Shown: positions 1 through 9,605, counted from the first letter of the stretch. The stretch is 64,000 nucleotides of DNA from JAOUEA01 sp963825685 (GCA_963825685.1 CAWGUD010000020.1:62001-126000); one strand, 5' to 3'. Notes: generated by a model from the letters alone, not told the origin. Numbers and translations are program-made.

Positions 1-671
1 CCTCGATCGCCGCGCCCGCGAAGCCGTGGTCGGCCACGACCAGGTCGGGCCGTGGCCTCGTCGAGCATGCGCCGCATCGCGTCGGGCCAGTGGGTGTGGC
101 GCGGCTCCCGGCCGTCGGTGAGCATCGCCACGCCGCCCCAGTGGTCGACGAACCAGTCGTGGGCGAGGTGCGGGTCCCGCCATCGCTCCCCGTTCGCGAG
201 CCTCAGCACCTCGGCGCCGCGCTCGGTCAGCAGCCGGTCGATCGCGTGGTACAGCAGCGCGAGGCCGACCGGGTGTCCGGTCGCGAGCACCACGCGTTGC
301 CTGTCCGTCGCTGCCCGGGCGAGCCGCTCCCCCATCGCCTCGCACGCCTCGACGATCGGCTCGGGCGCGATCTCGACCGGTCCGTACCGCGCCTCGTGGT
401 CGATCGGCACGCCGGCGCCCTCGGCCACCAGGTCGAGGATGCCGTCGATGTCGAACGTTCCCGGGAGCCCCGAGAGTCCGAAGAGCTTGTCGGGGTCGCC
501 GTCGATCAACATCAGGGCGTTCGCCCGCACGTTGTCGAGCGGGTGCGTCGCGGTGCCGGCCACGTCGCCGTCGAGCAACGCGGCGGCCAGCTCGTCGCGA
601 TCGTGCGCCCGGGGCGTCCAGCGCTCATCGAGCGAGGGCAGGCGGGCGACGTGGCGGGCGATGACGTCCAT
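1..671 (-). CDS. Phosphatase-like protein of the actinobacterial TGHP family (partial, frameshifted)
   Basis: The start is ATG at 671 and the gene runs off the left edge. The translation matches from memory a Streptomyces family annotated only as 'phosphatase': an N-terminal DNxRxNALMLxxGDPDKLFGL-like stretch, then an ATGHPVGLALLY block at about residue 105, and a final PDLVVADHGFAG block. That last block is in another frame than the rest, so there is a one-base lesion near position 45-55. The family is thought to be a soluble hydrolase, but its substrate is not known to me. The 3' end is missing, so completeness cannot be judged. Confidence 0.6.
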   Translation of the reverse strand, partial: MDVIARHVARLPSLDERWTPRAHDRDELAAALLDGDVAGTATHPLDNVRANALMLIDGDPDKLFGLSGLPGTFDIDGILDLVAEGAGVPIDHEARYGPVEIAPEPIVEACEAMGERLARAATDRQRVVLATGHPVGLALLYHAIDRLLTERGAEVLRLANGERWRDPHLAHDWFVDHWGGVAMLTDGREPRHTHWPDAMRRMLDEATARPGRGRPRLRGRGDR

Positions 672-704
672 GCTCGCCCGGGACCCTATCCGCTCGCCTC
701 GCGG

Positions 705-730
705 AAGGGCCGGTCCGAAGACCGGCCCTT
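705..730. terminator. Perfect 11-bp hairpin, probable terminator
   Basis: Arms 705-715 (AAGGGCCGGTC) and 720-730 are perfect inverted repeats with a CGAA loop. The hairpin lies just past the stop of the secreted protein at 757 on the minus strand and upstream of the phosphatase start at 671. No U-run follows on either strand, so it would be an L-shaped GC-rich terminator. Confidence 0.6.
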
Positions 731-756
731 CGAGTCCTCCCCAGACTTCTTACTTC

Positions 757-1710
757 TTAGTTGAACTTGAAGTCCGCCGTGTACCCGCTCCCGTCGCCGA
801 GGGAGAGCGTCATCGTCGTACATCGACCCTTGTACGTCTTCGGGGTCTTCCAGTTGTACTGGTAATACCCGTCGCCGAGGTTCTGGAGGCCCGATCCTCC
901 TGCGTACTCCTCGATCGCGTCGGTGGCCTCACCGACGTCGCAGGCGGCACGCTGCGAGGTGACCTTCACCGACGGAGTCGTGAGGTCGGTGCCGGGTGCG
1001 CCATCGTCGAAGACCCGGAACTTGAGCGGGACGCTCGAGCCGGCCTTCGCGACGTTCAGCACATCATTGTCCACGGGCGCGAAGAATCCGTCGAACTACG
1101 TAGGGGCTCGACCCACAGCGGCGTCACCCAGTAGTTCGTGTCCCGGAAGCTATTCGTCGGCAGGGAGCCGCACGGCTCACCGACGTAGCGATACACGCCG
1201 TTTCGGTCGCCCTCGACCGATGCCGCGCGGTGATCGGACCGACGGTGTACGCGCTTGCGGCGAAGTAGTCCCACTCGAAGGCGTACGCAGCGTTGGGCGC
1301 GAAGTACGACGCGACGAACGTGACTCCCGAGGTGATCTCAACGGGGCTGGCGAACGTCAGGTCTTGCCACCCGGGCCCCGCGTGGTGAGCCGAAGCTGCC
1401 CGTCGCGAGCAGCGTGCCGTCGTGCTTCCCAAAGGGAGCCGGTGACACTTCCCGCGTCGACTCGGTAGACCCTGACACCCACCACGTAGACGGTCTCCGC
1501 GGTGGTGAACTTCACGCCCAGCTCCGCTGCGCCGCCGTCGTCGATGTAGCAGAACGTATTCCCGTCAGGTCCGTGCGAGCCGCAGTCCACCGTGTTGGCC
1601 TGATAGTTGCTTGCCCAAAGCCCCTCGGCGGTTGCCGCCGCGCTCGCAGGCGTCACCGCGAACGCCAGGACTGTCAGCGCAGACAGAAGAACCGCCATGG
1701 TCTTCCTCAT
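757..1710 (-). CDS. Secreted DUF4082 plus PxKF-domain protein, frameshifted
   Basis: ATG at 1710 opens a signal peptide (MRKTMAVLLSAL..TPASAA). A DUF4082 domain follows (YIDDGGAAELGVKF, later FASPVEITSGVTFVASYF), then a C-terminal PxKF domain (SSVPLKFRVFDDG, YYQYNWKTPKTY, ending YTADFKFN). Both domains are typical of secreted, often surface-exposed actinobacterial and chloroflexal proteins; their role is structural or carbohydrate-linked and not enzymatic as far as I know. The domains lie in four successive reading frames, with breaks near 1390-1430, 1225 and 1080. The intact domain order suggests consensus errors, but true decay is possible. Expected product about 317 aa. Confidence 0.65.
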
Positions 1711-1945
1711 GTCGCCGTGTCTCCCTCCCGAGGGATGCCGCCAGACCTCTTGGTTCAGTGCTCCCTCGTTGTTCTCCACGAAAGCAACACTAGGGGAGTT
1801 CGACAGATGCCCGAGGGCCGATCGGCCTACGGAGACCGGGACCTCGCGCGGGCCGGCTGCGTCCGGTCCACGGCGTCCGATAACGTCCCTGCATGGTCGA
1901 TGCTCGAGGAGCCGGTCCGCGTCGCCCGCCTCGCAGGAGCGGCTC

Positions 1946-2740
1946 GTGGAGCTGAAGGGGGCCGTCGTGGTCGTCACCGGCGCCTCGGCCGGCATCGGCG
2001 AGGCCACCGCGGTGGCCTTCGCGAAGCGGGGCGCGCGCGTCGTGCTGACCGCCCGTCGGCTGGACCGCCTCGAGGCGCTCGCCGACCGGATCGAGCGGGC
2101 CGGAGGCTCGGCGCTGGCCCTGCGGCTCGACGTGACCGAGCCCCGCGAGATCGGCGGGCTGCCGGCGGTCGTCCGCGAGGTGTACGGACGCCACGCCGAC
2201 GTGCTCGTGAACAACGCGGGCGTCCCGGGCGGCGGCGCGATCCAGGACCTCTCCTACGACCGGATCCGTGACGTCGTCGAGGTCAACCTGCTCGGGGTGC
2301 TCTACGGGATGCGGGCGTTCCTGCCCGAGATGCTGCGCACGGGTCGGGGGCACATCGTGAACGTCGCGTCGCTCGCCGGCCGGTTCGCGACCCCCGGCAC
2401 CGGCCTGTACTCGGCGACCAAGCACGCGGTGGTCGCGGCGAGCGAGTCGGCGAACTACGACGCCGAGTCCCGAGGGGTGCACGTGACCGCCGTGAACCCC
2501 GGGTTCGTGGCGACGGAAGGCTTCCCACAGGACGAGCTGCCCTCGTGGGCGGTGATGTCGGCCGATCGCGTCGCGGACGCGATCGTGAAGGTGGTCCGCG
2601 AGGGCATCGCTCCCGAGTACGCCGTGCCCCGGTGGGTCTCACCGTTCCAAGCGTTCCGCGTGCTCACGCCTCCGCTGTACCGTTGGGGGGTGCGCCAGGC
2701 GCGACGGACAGGCGTGCGAGCGACCCAGGCGAAGCGATGA
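1946..2740 (+). CDS. Short-chain dehydrogenase/reductase (SDR)
   Basis: Classical SDR of 264 aa. Visible motifs: cofactor-binding TGASAGIG at residues 11-18, NNAG at 89-92, catalytic Ser142, and YSATK with Tyr155 and Lys159. It should be a cytosolic NAD(P)-dependent oxidoreductase; the substrate cannot be told. The GTG start at 1946 is chosen because AGGAGC sits 7 nt upstream and the Rossmann fold starts directly after it; the longer upstream frame does not look coding. The stop overlaps the clpS start (ATGA), so the two are translationally coupled. Confidence 0.88.
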   Translation: MELKGAVVVVTGASAGIGEATAVAFAKRGARVVLTARRLDRLEALADRIERAGGSALALRLDVTEPREIGGLPAVVREVYGRHADVLVNNAGVPGGGAIQDLSYDRIRDVVEVNLLGVLYGMRAFLPEMLRTGRGHIVNVASLAGRFATPGTGLYSATKHAVVAASESANYDAESRGVHVTAVNPGFVATEGFPQDELPSWAVMSADRVADAIVKVVREGIAPEYAVPRWVSPFQAFRVLTPPLYRWGVRQARRTGVRATQAKR

Positions 2741-3036
2741 CGAGCGCGAGCACCGCACCGGTCGAGATCGGTCGTCCCGAGACGGTCGAGGACATCGAAC
2801 CCGACGTGCCCTGGATCGTGATCGTCTGGAACGACCCGATCAACCTGATGACGTACGTGACGTGGGTCTTCCAGAAGCTGTTCGGCTACTCGCGGGCGAA
2901 GGCGGAGAAGCTGATGTGGGACGTGCACACGAAGGGCAGGGCCGTGGTGTCGAACGGCACGCGTGACGAGGCCGAGCGTGACGTCGCCCGCCTGCACGCG
3001 TACGGGCTCTGGGCGACGATGCAGAAGGACCGCTAG
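2737..3036 (+). CDS. clpS: ATP-dependent Clp protease adaptor ClpS
   Basis: A 99-aa protein with the ClpS core: WNDPINLMTYVTWVF, then AEKLMWDVHTKGRAVV and a closing YGLWATMQ. ClpS docks on the N domain of ClpA/ClpC and delivers N-degron substrates to ClpP. The ATG at 2737 overlaps the SDR stop by 4 nt. The next gene starts on the base after its TAG, the usual clpS-DUF2017 arrangement of actinobacteria. Confidence 0.95.
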   Translation: MTSASTAPVEIGRPETVEDIEPDVPWIVIVWNDPINLMTYVTWVFQKLFGYSRAKAEKLMWDVHTKGRAVVSNGTRDEAERDVARLHAYGLWATMQKDR

Positions 3037-3549
3037 GTGCGTCGGCGCAAGGGGCCGGTGCAGCGCACGGGGCCCGGACGGTTCGCGGTGCGCCTCTCCG
3101 AGCGGGAACGCGACGCCGTGCGCACGTTCACCGCGCAGCTGCGGGTGCTGCTGACGTCGGAGAACCCCTCCAGCGACCCGGCCGTGGCTCGCCTCTTCCC
3201 GCCGGCGCTGCCCGACGATGACGTGCTCGGCAACCTGGAGTACGAGCAGCAGCACGGCGACGATCTGCTGCTCGGCAAGCTGGAGGCCCTCGACACCGTC
3301 GACCGCACCCTCGACGAACGGGAGCTCACGGAGGACGAGTTGATGGCCTGGCTCGGGTCGCTCAACTCGATCCGACTCGTGGTGGGCACGAGGCTCGGGG
3401 TGACCGAGGAGACGACCGAGAAGGACTTCGCCGGCGACGAGCAGGGCGGCGAGATGTTCGCGCTCTACGGCTACCTGACGTGGCTCGAGGGCTGGGTGAT
3501 CCAAGCCCTCGACCAGGAGCTCACCGCCGACGACGCGGCCGGCGCCTAG
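3037..3549 (+). CDS. DUF2017 family protein
   Basis: A 170-aa protein with GTG start directly abutting the clpS stop. It carries the DUF2017 pattern: a basic N-terminus, RLSERERDAVRTF, a variable acidic middle, and a C-terminal helical part (LNSIRLVVGTRLGVTEE, YGYLTWLEGWVIQAL). The family has no known activity. Its near-constant position after clpS suggests a link to Clp-dependent proteolysis, which is inference. Confidence 0.85.
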   Translation: MRRRKGPVQRTGPGRFAVRLSERERDAVRTFTAQLRVLLTSENPSSDPAVARLFPPALPDDDVLGNLEYEQQHGDDLLLGKLEALDTVDRTLDERELTEDELMAWLGSLNSIRLVVGTRLGVTEETTEKDFAGDEQGGEMFALYGYLTWLEGWVIQALDQELTADDAAGA

Positions 3550-3564
3550 GTAGTCTCGCCCAGA

Positions 3565-3744
3565 CTAGGAGTCGCCCCGTCGGTGGAGGAGGCGCCGGTA
3601 CCACGGTTCCTTGGGCCTGCGCCCGCGAGCCTCGGCGAGCGCCTTGCGACGGGCGACCTTCTCGTCGAGATCCATGAAGTCGGTCTCGTTCGGCACGATC
3701 TTCGAGCCCGGTCGTCCCGGATAGTCCGCTGGAGTCCTGGCCAT
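3565..3744 (-). CDS. Small basic hypothetical protein, 59 aa
   Basis: ATG at 3744 with a good AGGAG about 7 nt upstream; stop at 3565, converging on DUF2017. The protein starts MARTPADYPGRPG and is rich in Arg/Lys, with LDEKVARRKALAEARGR predicted as a helix and a RRLLHRR tail. I do not recognise a family. The strong ribosome binding site and clean frame argue for a real gene. Confidence 0.55.
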   Translation of the reverse strand: MARTPADYPGRPGSKIVPNETDFMDLDEKVARRKALAEARGRRPKEPWYRRLLHRRGDS

Positions 3745-3800
3745 CGGAGAGCTCCTTCCAACTGGACAACACCATACGCCCGGATCGAGCCCCGGCGTGA

Positions 3801-5237
3801 TCAGCGGACGGGCGAGCCGACCTGGTGGAGCTTCAGCATGTTGGTGGTCGTGCGCCCGGCGGGCGAGGACGCGGCCATCACCACGAGCTCCCCGGGCGCC
3901 ACGAGCGACCGGCGACGGAGCCCCTCGTCCATCAGCGCGATCATCGCGTCGGTGTCGTCGGGGTGCTCGGCCGCGAGCGGCACCACGCCCCAGTTCATCG
4001 TGTTGACGCGACGAACCCGCTCGTCGGGGATGAACGCGTAGATCGGGCTCGCCGGCCGTTCGGCCGAGAGCAGGCGCGCGGTCCGACCGGTCTCCGTGTA
4101 GCAGGTGATCGCCACCACCTCGGGCTCGGTCGTGGCCACGTCGGCGACGGCATGGGCGACGGCGGCGGCCTCGCCGGTGTGGCGACAGTCCGGCTGGGCG
4201 GCGCGGTAGTCGCGACCGCGAGCCTCCACCGCCGTGGCGATCTTCGTGGCGGTCGCGGCCGCCTCGAACGGGTATTCGCCGATCGCGGTCTCACCCGAGA
4301 GCATGATCGCGTCGGCCCCGTCGAGCACGGCGTTGGCCACGTCGGTCGCCTCGGCACGCGTGGGCCTCGGCGCGCGGATCATCGACTCCAGCATCTGGGT
4401 CGCCACGATCACGGGACGGCCCGCGGCCCGTGCGGCCCGCAAGAGATCCTTCTGCAGCAACGGGATCTGCTCCATCGGCAGCTCGACCCCGAGATCGCCG
4501 CGGGCCACCATCAGCCCGTCGGTGACCTCGAGGATCGACTCGATGTGCTCGATCGCCGGCTTCGTCTCGATCTTCGCGACGATCGGCACGACCCGGTCGC
4601 CCATCAGCGTCCGCAACTCGTGCAGGTCGTCGGCGCCGCGCACGAACGACTGGGCGATCAGGTCCACCCCGAGATCGAGCGCCCGCGCGAGCCCTTCGCG
4701 ATCGCGCTCGGTCACCGCGGGCAGGCCGAGCCGCTCCGCGGGGACGTTCACCCCCTGTCCCGACCGCACGGTGCCGCCCCGCACGCACTCGGTGCGCACC
4801 GTGGCACCGTCGATCCCCGTGACCAGCAGCTCGACCGCGCCGTCGGCCAGCAGCACGCGATCGCCCTGCCGCAGGTCCTCGGCCAGGCCCGGGTAGGTCG
4901 TCGAGGTGCCGTGCTCGGAGCCGGGACCGCCGTCCCGCAGCTCGAACGGCTGCCCCGGCGCGAAGCGGAACGGGTCGGGGTCCATCGTGCCCAGCCGCAC
5001 CTTGGGGCCGGGCAGGTCGGCGAGCACGGCGAGCGCCCGGTCGCCCTCGGCCTCCGCGTCGCGCACCAACCCCACGGCACGGGCGTGGGCGTCGGGTGTG
5101 CCGTGGGAGAAGTTCACGCGGAAGATCGACGCCCCGGCCGCCACCAGGCCACGGACGAACGCCGGCGTGTTCGTGGCCGGACCGAGGGTGCACAGGAGCT
5201 TCGTCCGGGCGGTCAGGGAGGGACTCGGCGTGCTCAC
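3801..5237 (-). CDS. pyk: Pyruvate kinase
   Basis: A 478-aa pyruvate kinase converting PEP and ADP to pyruvate and ATP. Clear motifs: FRVNFSHG near the N-terminus, the Lys loop VPIVAKIE, MVARGDLGVELP, and the signature region ATQMLESMIRAPRPTRAE followed by DGADAIMLSGETAIGEYP. The length fits bacterial enzymes. Its GTG start at 5237 overlaps the stop of the upstream deacetylase gene (GTGA), so it ends a long co-oriented gene run. Confidence 0.95.
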   Translation of the reverse strand: MSTPSPSLTARTKLLCTLGPATNTPAFVRGLVAAGASIFRVNFSHGTPDAHARAVGLVRDAEAEGDRALAVLADLPGPKVRLGTMDPDPFRFAPGQPFELRDGGPGSEHGTSTTYPGLAEDLRQGDRVLLADGAVELLVTGIDGATVRTECVRGGTVRSGQGVNVPAERLGLPAVTERDREGLARALDLGVDLIAQSFVRGADDLHELRTLMGDRVVPIVAKIETKPAIEHIESILEVTDGLMVARGDLGVELPMEQIPLLQKDLLRAARAAGRPVIVATQMLESMIRAPRPTRAEATDVANAVLDGADAIMLSGETAIGEYPFEAAATATKIATAVEARGRDYRAAQPDCRHTGEAAAVAHAVADVATTEPEVVAITCYTETGRTARLLSAERPASPIYAFIPDERVRRVNTMNWGVVPLAAEHPDDTDAMIALMDEGLRRRSLVAPGELVVMAASSPAGRTTTNMLKLHQVGSPVR

Positions 5238-6400
5238 GGATCGCCTCCCTCGCCAGGCGGACGTGGCTCGGTCCGATGGGCCAACGCGGCCGAGGCCACG
5301 AGTCCGGCTTCCTCGTCGGCCGGCGACGGGCGGGCGGGCGGGTCCGAGAGGGTGGTCGGCACCTCCCCGCGCAGCTCGAACTCTGCGCGCTCGATCCATC
5401 CCTCGGGGATCTCGTCGGGCGGCGTCACCCCGGCCATCTCGGCGAAGTAGATCGTCCACGCACGCGGCACGACGCGGGCCCACTGGTAGCCGCCGCCGCC
5501 CGTCGCGATCCACCGTCCACCCGCGGCATCGTGCGCCAGCTCGTGCAGGATCGACGCCGCCGCACGATAGGCGTTGGTCGTGAGGCCGAGATGCGCGAGC
5601 GGATCGCTCGCGTGCGTGTCGCACCCCAGCTGGGTCACGAGCACGTCGGGGCCGAAGTCCCGCACGATCGGGGGCACGGCCGCGCGGAACGCCTCGAGCC
5701 ACCCCTCGTCGCTCGTGCCCGGAGGCAGCGGCAGGTTCACGGCGGAGTCGGGAGCGTTCGGCCCTCCCCGCTCCGAGGGTCCACCCGTGCCGGGGAAGAA
5801 ACCGATCTCGGGCGCGTACTCGTGGATCGAGACCGTGAGCACCCGCGGATCGTCCCAGAAGATCGCCTGCGGGCCGTCGCCGTGATGCACGTCGACGTCG
5901 ACGTAGGCGATGCGCTCCACGCCCTGGGCGAGCATCCACGCGATCGCGATCGCCGGATCGTCGTAGACGCAGAAGCCCGAGGCTCGGCCGGGCATCGCGT
6001 GGTGCAGGCCGCCCGCCGCGTTGAACGCGTGCGCGACCTCGCCCCGCAGCACGGCTCGGGCGGCGGCGACGCTCGCACCGGCGACGATGGCGCCGGCCTC
6101 GTGCATGCGATCGAAGATCGGGTTGTCGCCGGGGCCGTACCCGAACCGGCCCCAGGATCCCTCGACCCCGTGGCCCGCGTCGCGGGTCGCGTCGATGAAC
6201 TCCCGGGTGTGCACGAGCATCAGCGTGTCGTCGTCGGCCGGTTCGGCGCCGAGCCGGACGACCTGCGGTTCCCGGTCGATCCCGTACTCGGCGATCAGGT
6301 CCCAGGTCAACAGCACCCGCTGGGGCCGCAACGGATGTCGCAGGCCGTGGTCGTAGATCCTCGCCTCGGGGGCGAGCACGAGGCCGGCGGTGCCACTCAC
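5234..6400 (-). CDS. acuC: Class I histone-deacetylase-like protein (AcuC family)
   Basis: A 388-aa zinc deacetylase of the HDAC/AcuC fold. The active site is visible: adjacent His133-His134 in GGLHHAMPG, and YVDVDVHHGDG at 166-176 holding the metal Asp and His ligands. In bacteria such proteins deacetylate acetyl-CoA synthetase or acetylpolyamines. GTG start at 6400 overlaps the upstream aminotransferase stop by 4 nt. Given the neighbouring aminotransferases, acetylpolyamine deacetylation is as plausible as AcuC proper. Confidence 0.85.
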   Translation of the reverse strand: MSGTAGLVLAPEARIYDHGLRHPLRPQRVLLTWDLIAEYGIDREPQVVRLGAEPADDDTLMLVHTREFIDATRDAGHGVEGSWGRFGYGPGDNPIFDRMHEAGAIVAGASVAAARAVLRGEVAHAFNAAGGLHHAMPGRASGFCVYDDPAIAIAWMLAQGVERIAYVDVDVHHGDGPQAIFWDDPRVLTVSIHEYAPEIGFFPGTGGPSERGGPNAPDSAVNLPLPPGTSDEGWLEAFRAAVPPIVRDFGPDVLVTQLGCDTHASDPLAHLGLTTNAYRAAASILHELAHDAAGGRWIATGGGGYQWARVVPRAWTIYFAEMAGVTPPDEIPEGWIERAEFELRGEVPTTLSDPPARPSPADEEAGLVASAALAHRTEPRPPGEGGDP

Positions 6401-7709
6401 GCGACCGAGCGGACCGCGGCCGCCGTGCGCGCGACCAGCTCGGCGGCGTCGTCGTCGGTGAGCACGAACGGCGGGCCCAGCATCAGCAGGTCGCCGTCGC
6501 GGCCGTCGACGTGCCCGGTCGAGGAGTACAGCAGCAGACCCGCCTCGCGCGCCGCGGTCACGACCCGCTCGGTCACGCGATCGGCGCGCGCGAACGGCTC
6601 CTTGGTCTCGGGGTCGCGGACGAGCTCGATGCCGATCATCGTTCCGAGCCCGCGCACGTCGCCCACGATCGGCAGGTCGGCGAGCGCGGCCGACGAGGTC
6701 CGTTCGGAGCTGTTCGCCGAGCGAGGCCGAGCGCGCGACCAGATCGCGGTCGCGCAGCAGCGCGGAGCACGGCGCCCGCCGCGGCGGCCCCGAGCCCGTT
6801 GTGGGACCACGTGAAGCCGTGGACGAACCCGGTGGTCGAGACCGCCTCGAAGACCTCCCCGCTCGCCGCGGCGAACCCGAACGGCACGTAGCCGCTCGTC
6901 GTGCCCTTGCCGGCGGTCAGGATGTCCGGCCGCACGTCCCAGTGGTCGACCCCGAACCAGCGACCGGTGCGACCCATGCCCGTCATCACCTCGTCGGCGA
7001 TCACCAGCACGCCGTGGCGCCGGCACACGTCGACGATCGAGGGCCAGTAGTCCTCGCACGGGACGGCCGCGCCGAGCGTCGCGCCCGCGACGGGTTCGGC
7101 GATGAACGCCGCCACCGAGTTCGGCGGCGCCTGGGAGATCATCCGTTCGAGCTCCCCGGCGTGCCACGCGCCGCACGCCTCGGGGTGCTGCGGGTTCTCG
7201 CAGCGGTACTCGTATGCCGCCGGCGCGTGCAGGAAGCGGCCGAGCCACGGTGTGTACGGCTTGCGGAGCGGCTCCTTGCCGCTCGCGTCCAGTGCCCCGA
7301 GGGTGTTCCCGTGGTAGGCGCTGCGACGTCCGATCACGACGAAGCGCGACTCCTCGCCACGCGCCAGGTGATACGCGCGAGCCAGCTTCAGCGCGGTCTC
7401 GACGGCTTCGCTGCCGCCCGACACGGGGTAGAGGCGGGCATCGTCGAGCGGAAGCAACGGCGCCAGGTCGTCGGCGTAGGCCTCGAGCACCCCCGTCGTG
7501 AACATCGTGCCGTGCACGTACTGCGTGCGGGCGAGCTGGGCCTCGATCGCCTCGATCACGGCGCGTTCCCCGTGCCCGACGTTCACGACGATCGCACCGC
7601 CCGCGCCGTCGAGGAAGCGTCGACCGTCGGCCGTCGTGATCCACGCGCCCTCGGCCGCGACCGCCTCGGGCAGCTCGCGGTCGAGCACCCTCGGGAAGAC
7701 GTGGCTCAC
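6397..7709 (-). CDS. Class III PLP-dependent aminotransferase, one frameshift
   Basis: ATG at 7709 gives a class III (omega) aminotransferase: GGSEAVETALKLAR phosphate-binding part, SAYHGNTLGA, IADEVMTGMGRTG, and the PLP lysine in ILTAGKGTTSGY. Frame changes near 6715-6780; the C-terminal part (ADLPIVGDVRGLGTMIGIEL to the end) continues in the next frame, so the intact enzyme would be about 437 aa. Such enzymes transaminate omega-amino acids or polyamine products to semialdehydes. It overlaps both neighbours by 4 nt. Confidence 0.85.
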
Positions 7710-7918
7710 GAGCCCTCCTCATCGGTGGATCGGGGAAGCGACGACTCCGGTGCAGGATCGTCGTCGAAGGTCGCGAAGACCTCACGGAGCCGGTCGCCTC
7801 GAGCCTTGCGGCCTCGACGGATCGCCTCGGCCCACTCGGGCTCGGGCCCGGCGTCGACCGACCACGGCGCCTCCTGCCCACCGGTCGTGCGGTCCTCGTC
7901 GGGGTGCATGTCGCTCAC
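7706..7918 (-). CDS. Small acidic hypothetical protein, 70 aa
   Basis: GTG at 7918 (alternatively the ATG three codons later) overlaps the upstream stop, and its own stop overlaps the aminotransferase ATG. The sequence is charged (EPEWAEAIRRGRKARGDRL, then an acidic tail FDDDPAPESS..DEEGS) with no signal peptide or membrane span. No family recognised. Its tight coupling on both sides is the main evidence that it is translated. Confidence 0.55.
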   Translation of the reverse strand: MSDMHPDEDRTTGGQEAPWSVDAGPEPEWAEAIRRGRKARGDRLREVFATFDDDPAPESSLPRSTDEEGS

Positions 7919-8826
7919 GTTACCGTCTGAACGTCGGCGAGCCATCGCCGCATCGAACCGTCGTCGCGCGCTCGCAGCACGTCGATCCTGCGGTCGCTCG
8001 CATCCAGGTCGCCGAACACCCGCATCACGAGGGCCGCGATCGCGAACACCGGATCGACCGGGTCGGTCGCCGCCGTCCAGCGCACGCTCGCCTGCATCCG
8101 GAAGTCGCCCACCACCGACGAGCCGGCATCGTGCGCGGCGAGCAGAGCGCCGAAGAAGAGCAGCGCCGGGAACGGCCCCGGGCTGCTCGTGGCGAGCGAG
8201 CCCAGCGCCTCGAGGACGGCTCGCACGTCGGCTCGGCGGGCCGCGATCGAATCGGCGTCGGCCGACGCGGGCAGCACCCCGTCGCGCAATCGAAGACACG
8301 CACGCTGGCCGCGCACGTACGCCGCCAAGGCGGCCCCGGTCGGCACGGAGTAGAGCGAGCTCCAGGCCGGGCGGATCCCCGCCGGTCCCACTGCCTCGAC
8401 GACGGCGCGGGGGAGCCCCTCGAGCACGGCGCCCAGCGTGGCCTCATCGTGGGCCTCCCGCGCGACGTCGGCGACGACGTCGCCGGTGGCATCGACCACA
8501 CGCAGGCTGATCGACGCACGACCCTCGGCACCGACGGCGCTGCGGACGGTCACCGGCGCGCCCGGCACCACCTCGGATCCGGACAGCGGGAGCCTGCCGG
8601 CGAGCGGCCGCGCGTTCGTGCCGAACCTCACCGCTTCCGCGAGGTACACCGGCAGACCGAGCCGCAGATCGCGACCCGCCGCGCCGACCGCCCGATCGTC
8701 CCACGCCTCGGCGCGGAAGACGATCGTCGGCGCGCCCTCGCGCACGACCGGCACGAGCCACGATGGGGACCGCAGGGGCGCGTACCAGACCGGCGGCTCG
8801 AGCGGCTCGATCGGGCCGGGCGTCAC
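7915..8826 (-). CDS. Hypothetical protein, 303 aa, in catabolic operon
   Basis: GTG at 8826 overlaps the CoA-transferase beta stop (GTGA). The protein begins VTPGPIEPLEPPVWYAPL and is Ala/Val/Arg rich with a segment SSPGPFPALLFFGALLAAHDAG that looks like a buried helix. Codon use matches the operon. I recognise no domain. It may be an accessory or regulatory factor of the CoA-transferase/aminotransferase pathway. Confidence 0.6.
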   Translation of the reverse strand: MTPGPIEPLEPPVWYAPLRSPSWLVPVVREGAPTIVFRAEAWDDRAVGAAGRDLRLGLPVYLAEAVRFGTNARPLAGRLPLSGSEVVPGAPVTVRSAVGAEGRASISLRVVDATGDVVADVAREAHDEATLGAVLEGLPRAVVEAVGPAGIRPAWSSLYSVPTGAALAAYVRGQRACLRLRDGVLPASADADSIAARRADVRAVLEALGSLATSSPGPFPALLFFGALLAAHDAGSSVVGDFRMQASVRWTAATDPVDPVFAIAALVMRVFGDLDASDRRIDVLRARDDGSMRRWLADVQTVT

Positions 8827-9605
8827 TTCGTGTAGACCCCGCCGGGGTCGAGCTCCTCGCGGATCAGCCGCAGCTCCTCGTCGGTCGGGGCCGGCGTCTC
8901 GCCGAGATCGTCGGCGACCCTCGGGTCCCACCCCATGCTCGCGCGGACGTCGACGAGCCCGACTCCGGGGTGCAGCGTGCGCAGCGTCATCTCGCCCGTG
9001 GCCCCGTCGAAGCCGTAGGTCGCGAGGTCGGTCACGACGCTCGTCGGCCCGCTTCCCCACCAGCCGCGAGCGGCATCGTGCACGGGGTCGCCGCTGTGTC
9101 CCGGTGACGTGCGGAAGTCGAGCCGGTCGACGAACGAGCGCTGCGCCTGCCGCATGATCACCAGGATCTGCCGGGCGTGGATCGCGATCTCGCAGGCGCC
9201 ACCCGAGCCCGGCAGCCGAACCTTCGGGTGCTCGTAGTCGCCGATCACCGTCGTATTGAGGTTCCCGAAGCGGTCGATCTGGGCGCCGCCCAGGAACGCC
9301 ACATCGATCAGTCCGGCCTGCAGGTAGAACGCGAACAGCTCGAACATGCTCGTGACCGCGGTCGAGCCCGTCGCGAGCGTCGGGTCTCCGATCGAGAGGG
9401 GAAGCCGCTCCGGTCGCGCGCCGTAGACGCCCGACTCGTACACGAGCTGGAGCTCGGGGGCGACCGTCCGCTGGGCGAGGTTGCACACGATGTTGGGGAG
9501 CCCGACGCCGACGAAGCAGTTCGAGACGCCACCCAGCAGGCGCGCGCTGGCCGCGATCATCAGCTCGGACTTCGAGTACCCGAGCTCGGCCGCGGCGTCG
9601 CTCAC
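8823..9605 (-). CDS. Family I CoA-transferase, beta subunit
   Basis: A 260-aa subunit with the family I fold: CFVGVGLPNIVCNLAQR, YESGVYGARP, and FLGGAQIDRFGNLNTTVIG. The YESG glutamate is in the place of the catalytic Glu that forms the acyl-glutamyl intermediate. It acts with the alpha subunit encoded just upstream (GTGA overlap). Relatives use glutaconate, 3-oxoadipate or related acids. The surrounding aminotransferases and semialdehyde dehydrogenase make a C5 dicarboxylate such as glutarate an attractive but unproven substrate. Confidence 0.85.
   Translation of the reverse strand: MSDAAAELGYSKSELMIAASARLLGGVSNCFVGVGLPNIVCNLAQRTVAPELQLVYESGVYGARPERLPLSIGDPTLATGSTAVTSMFELFAFYLQAGLIDVAFLGGAQIDRFGNLNTTVIGDYEHPKVRLPGSGGACEIAIHARQILVIMRQAQRSFVDRLDFRTSPGHSGDPVHDAARGWWGSGPTSVVTDLATYGFDGATGEMTLRTLHPGVGLVDVRASMGWDPRVADDLGETPAPTDEELRLIREELDPGGVYTK

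Noticed and set aside
3825..5450. Very long plus-strand open frame opposite pyruvate kinase and the deacetylase
   Set aside because: It is a codon-bias shadow of the two well-supported minus-strand genes; the translation is His/Arg/Gly rich without any domain.
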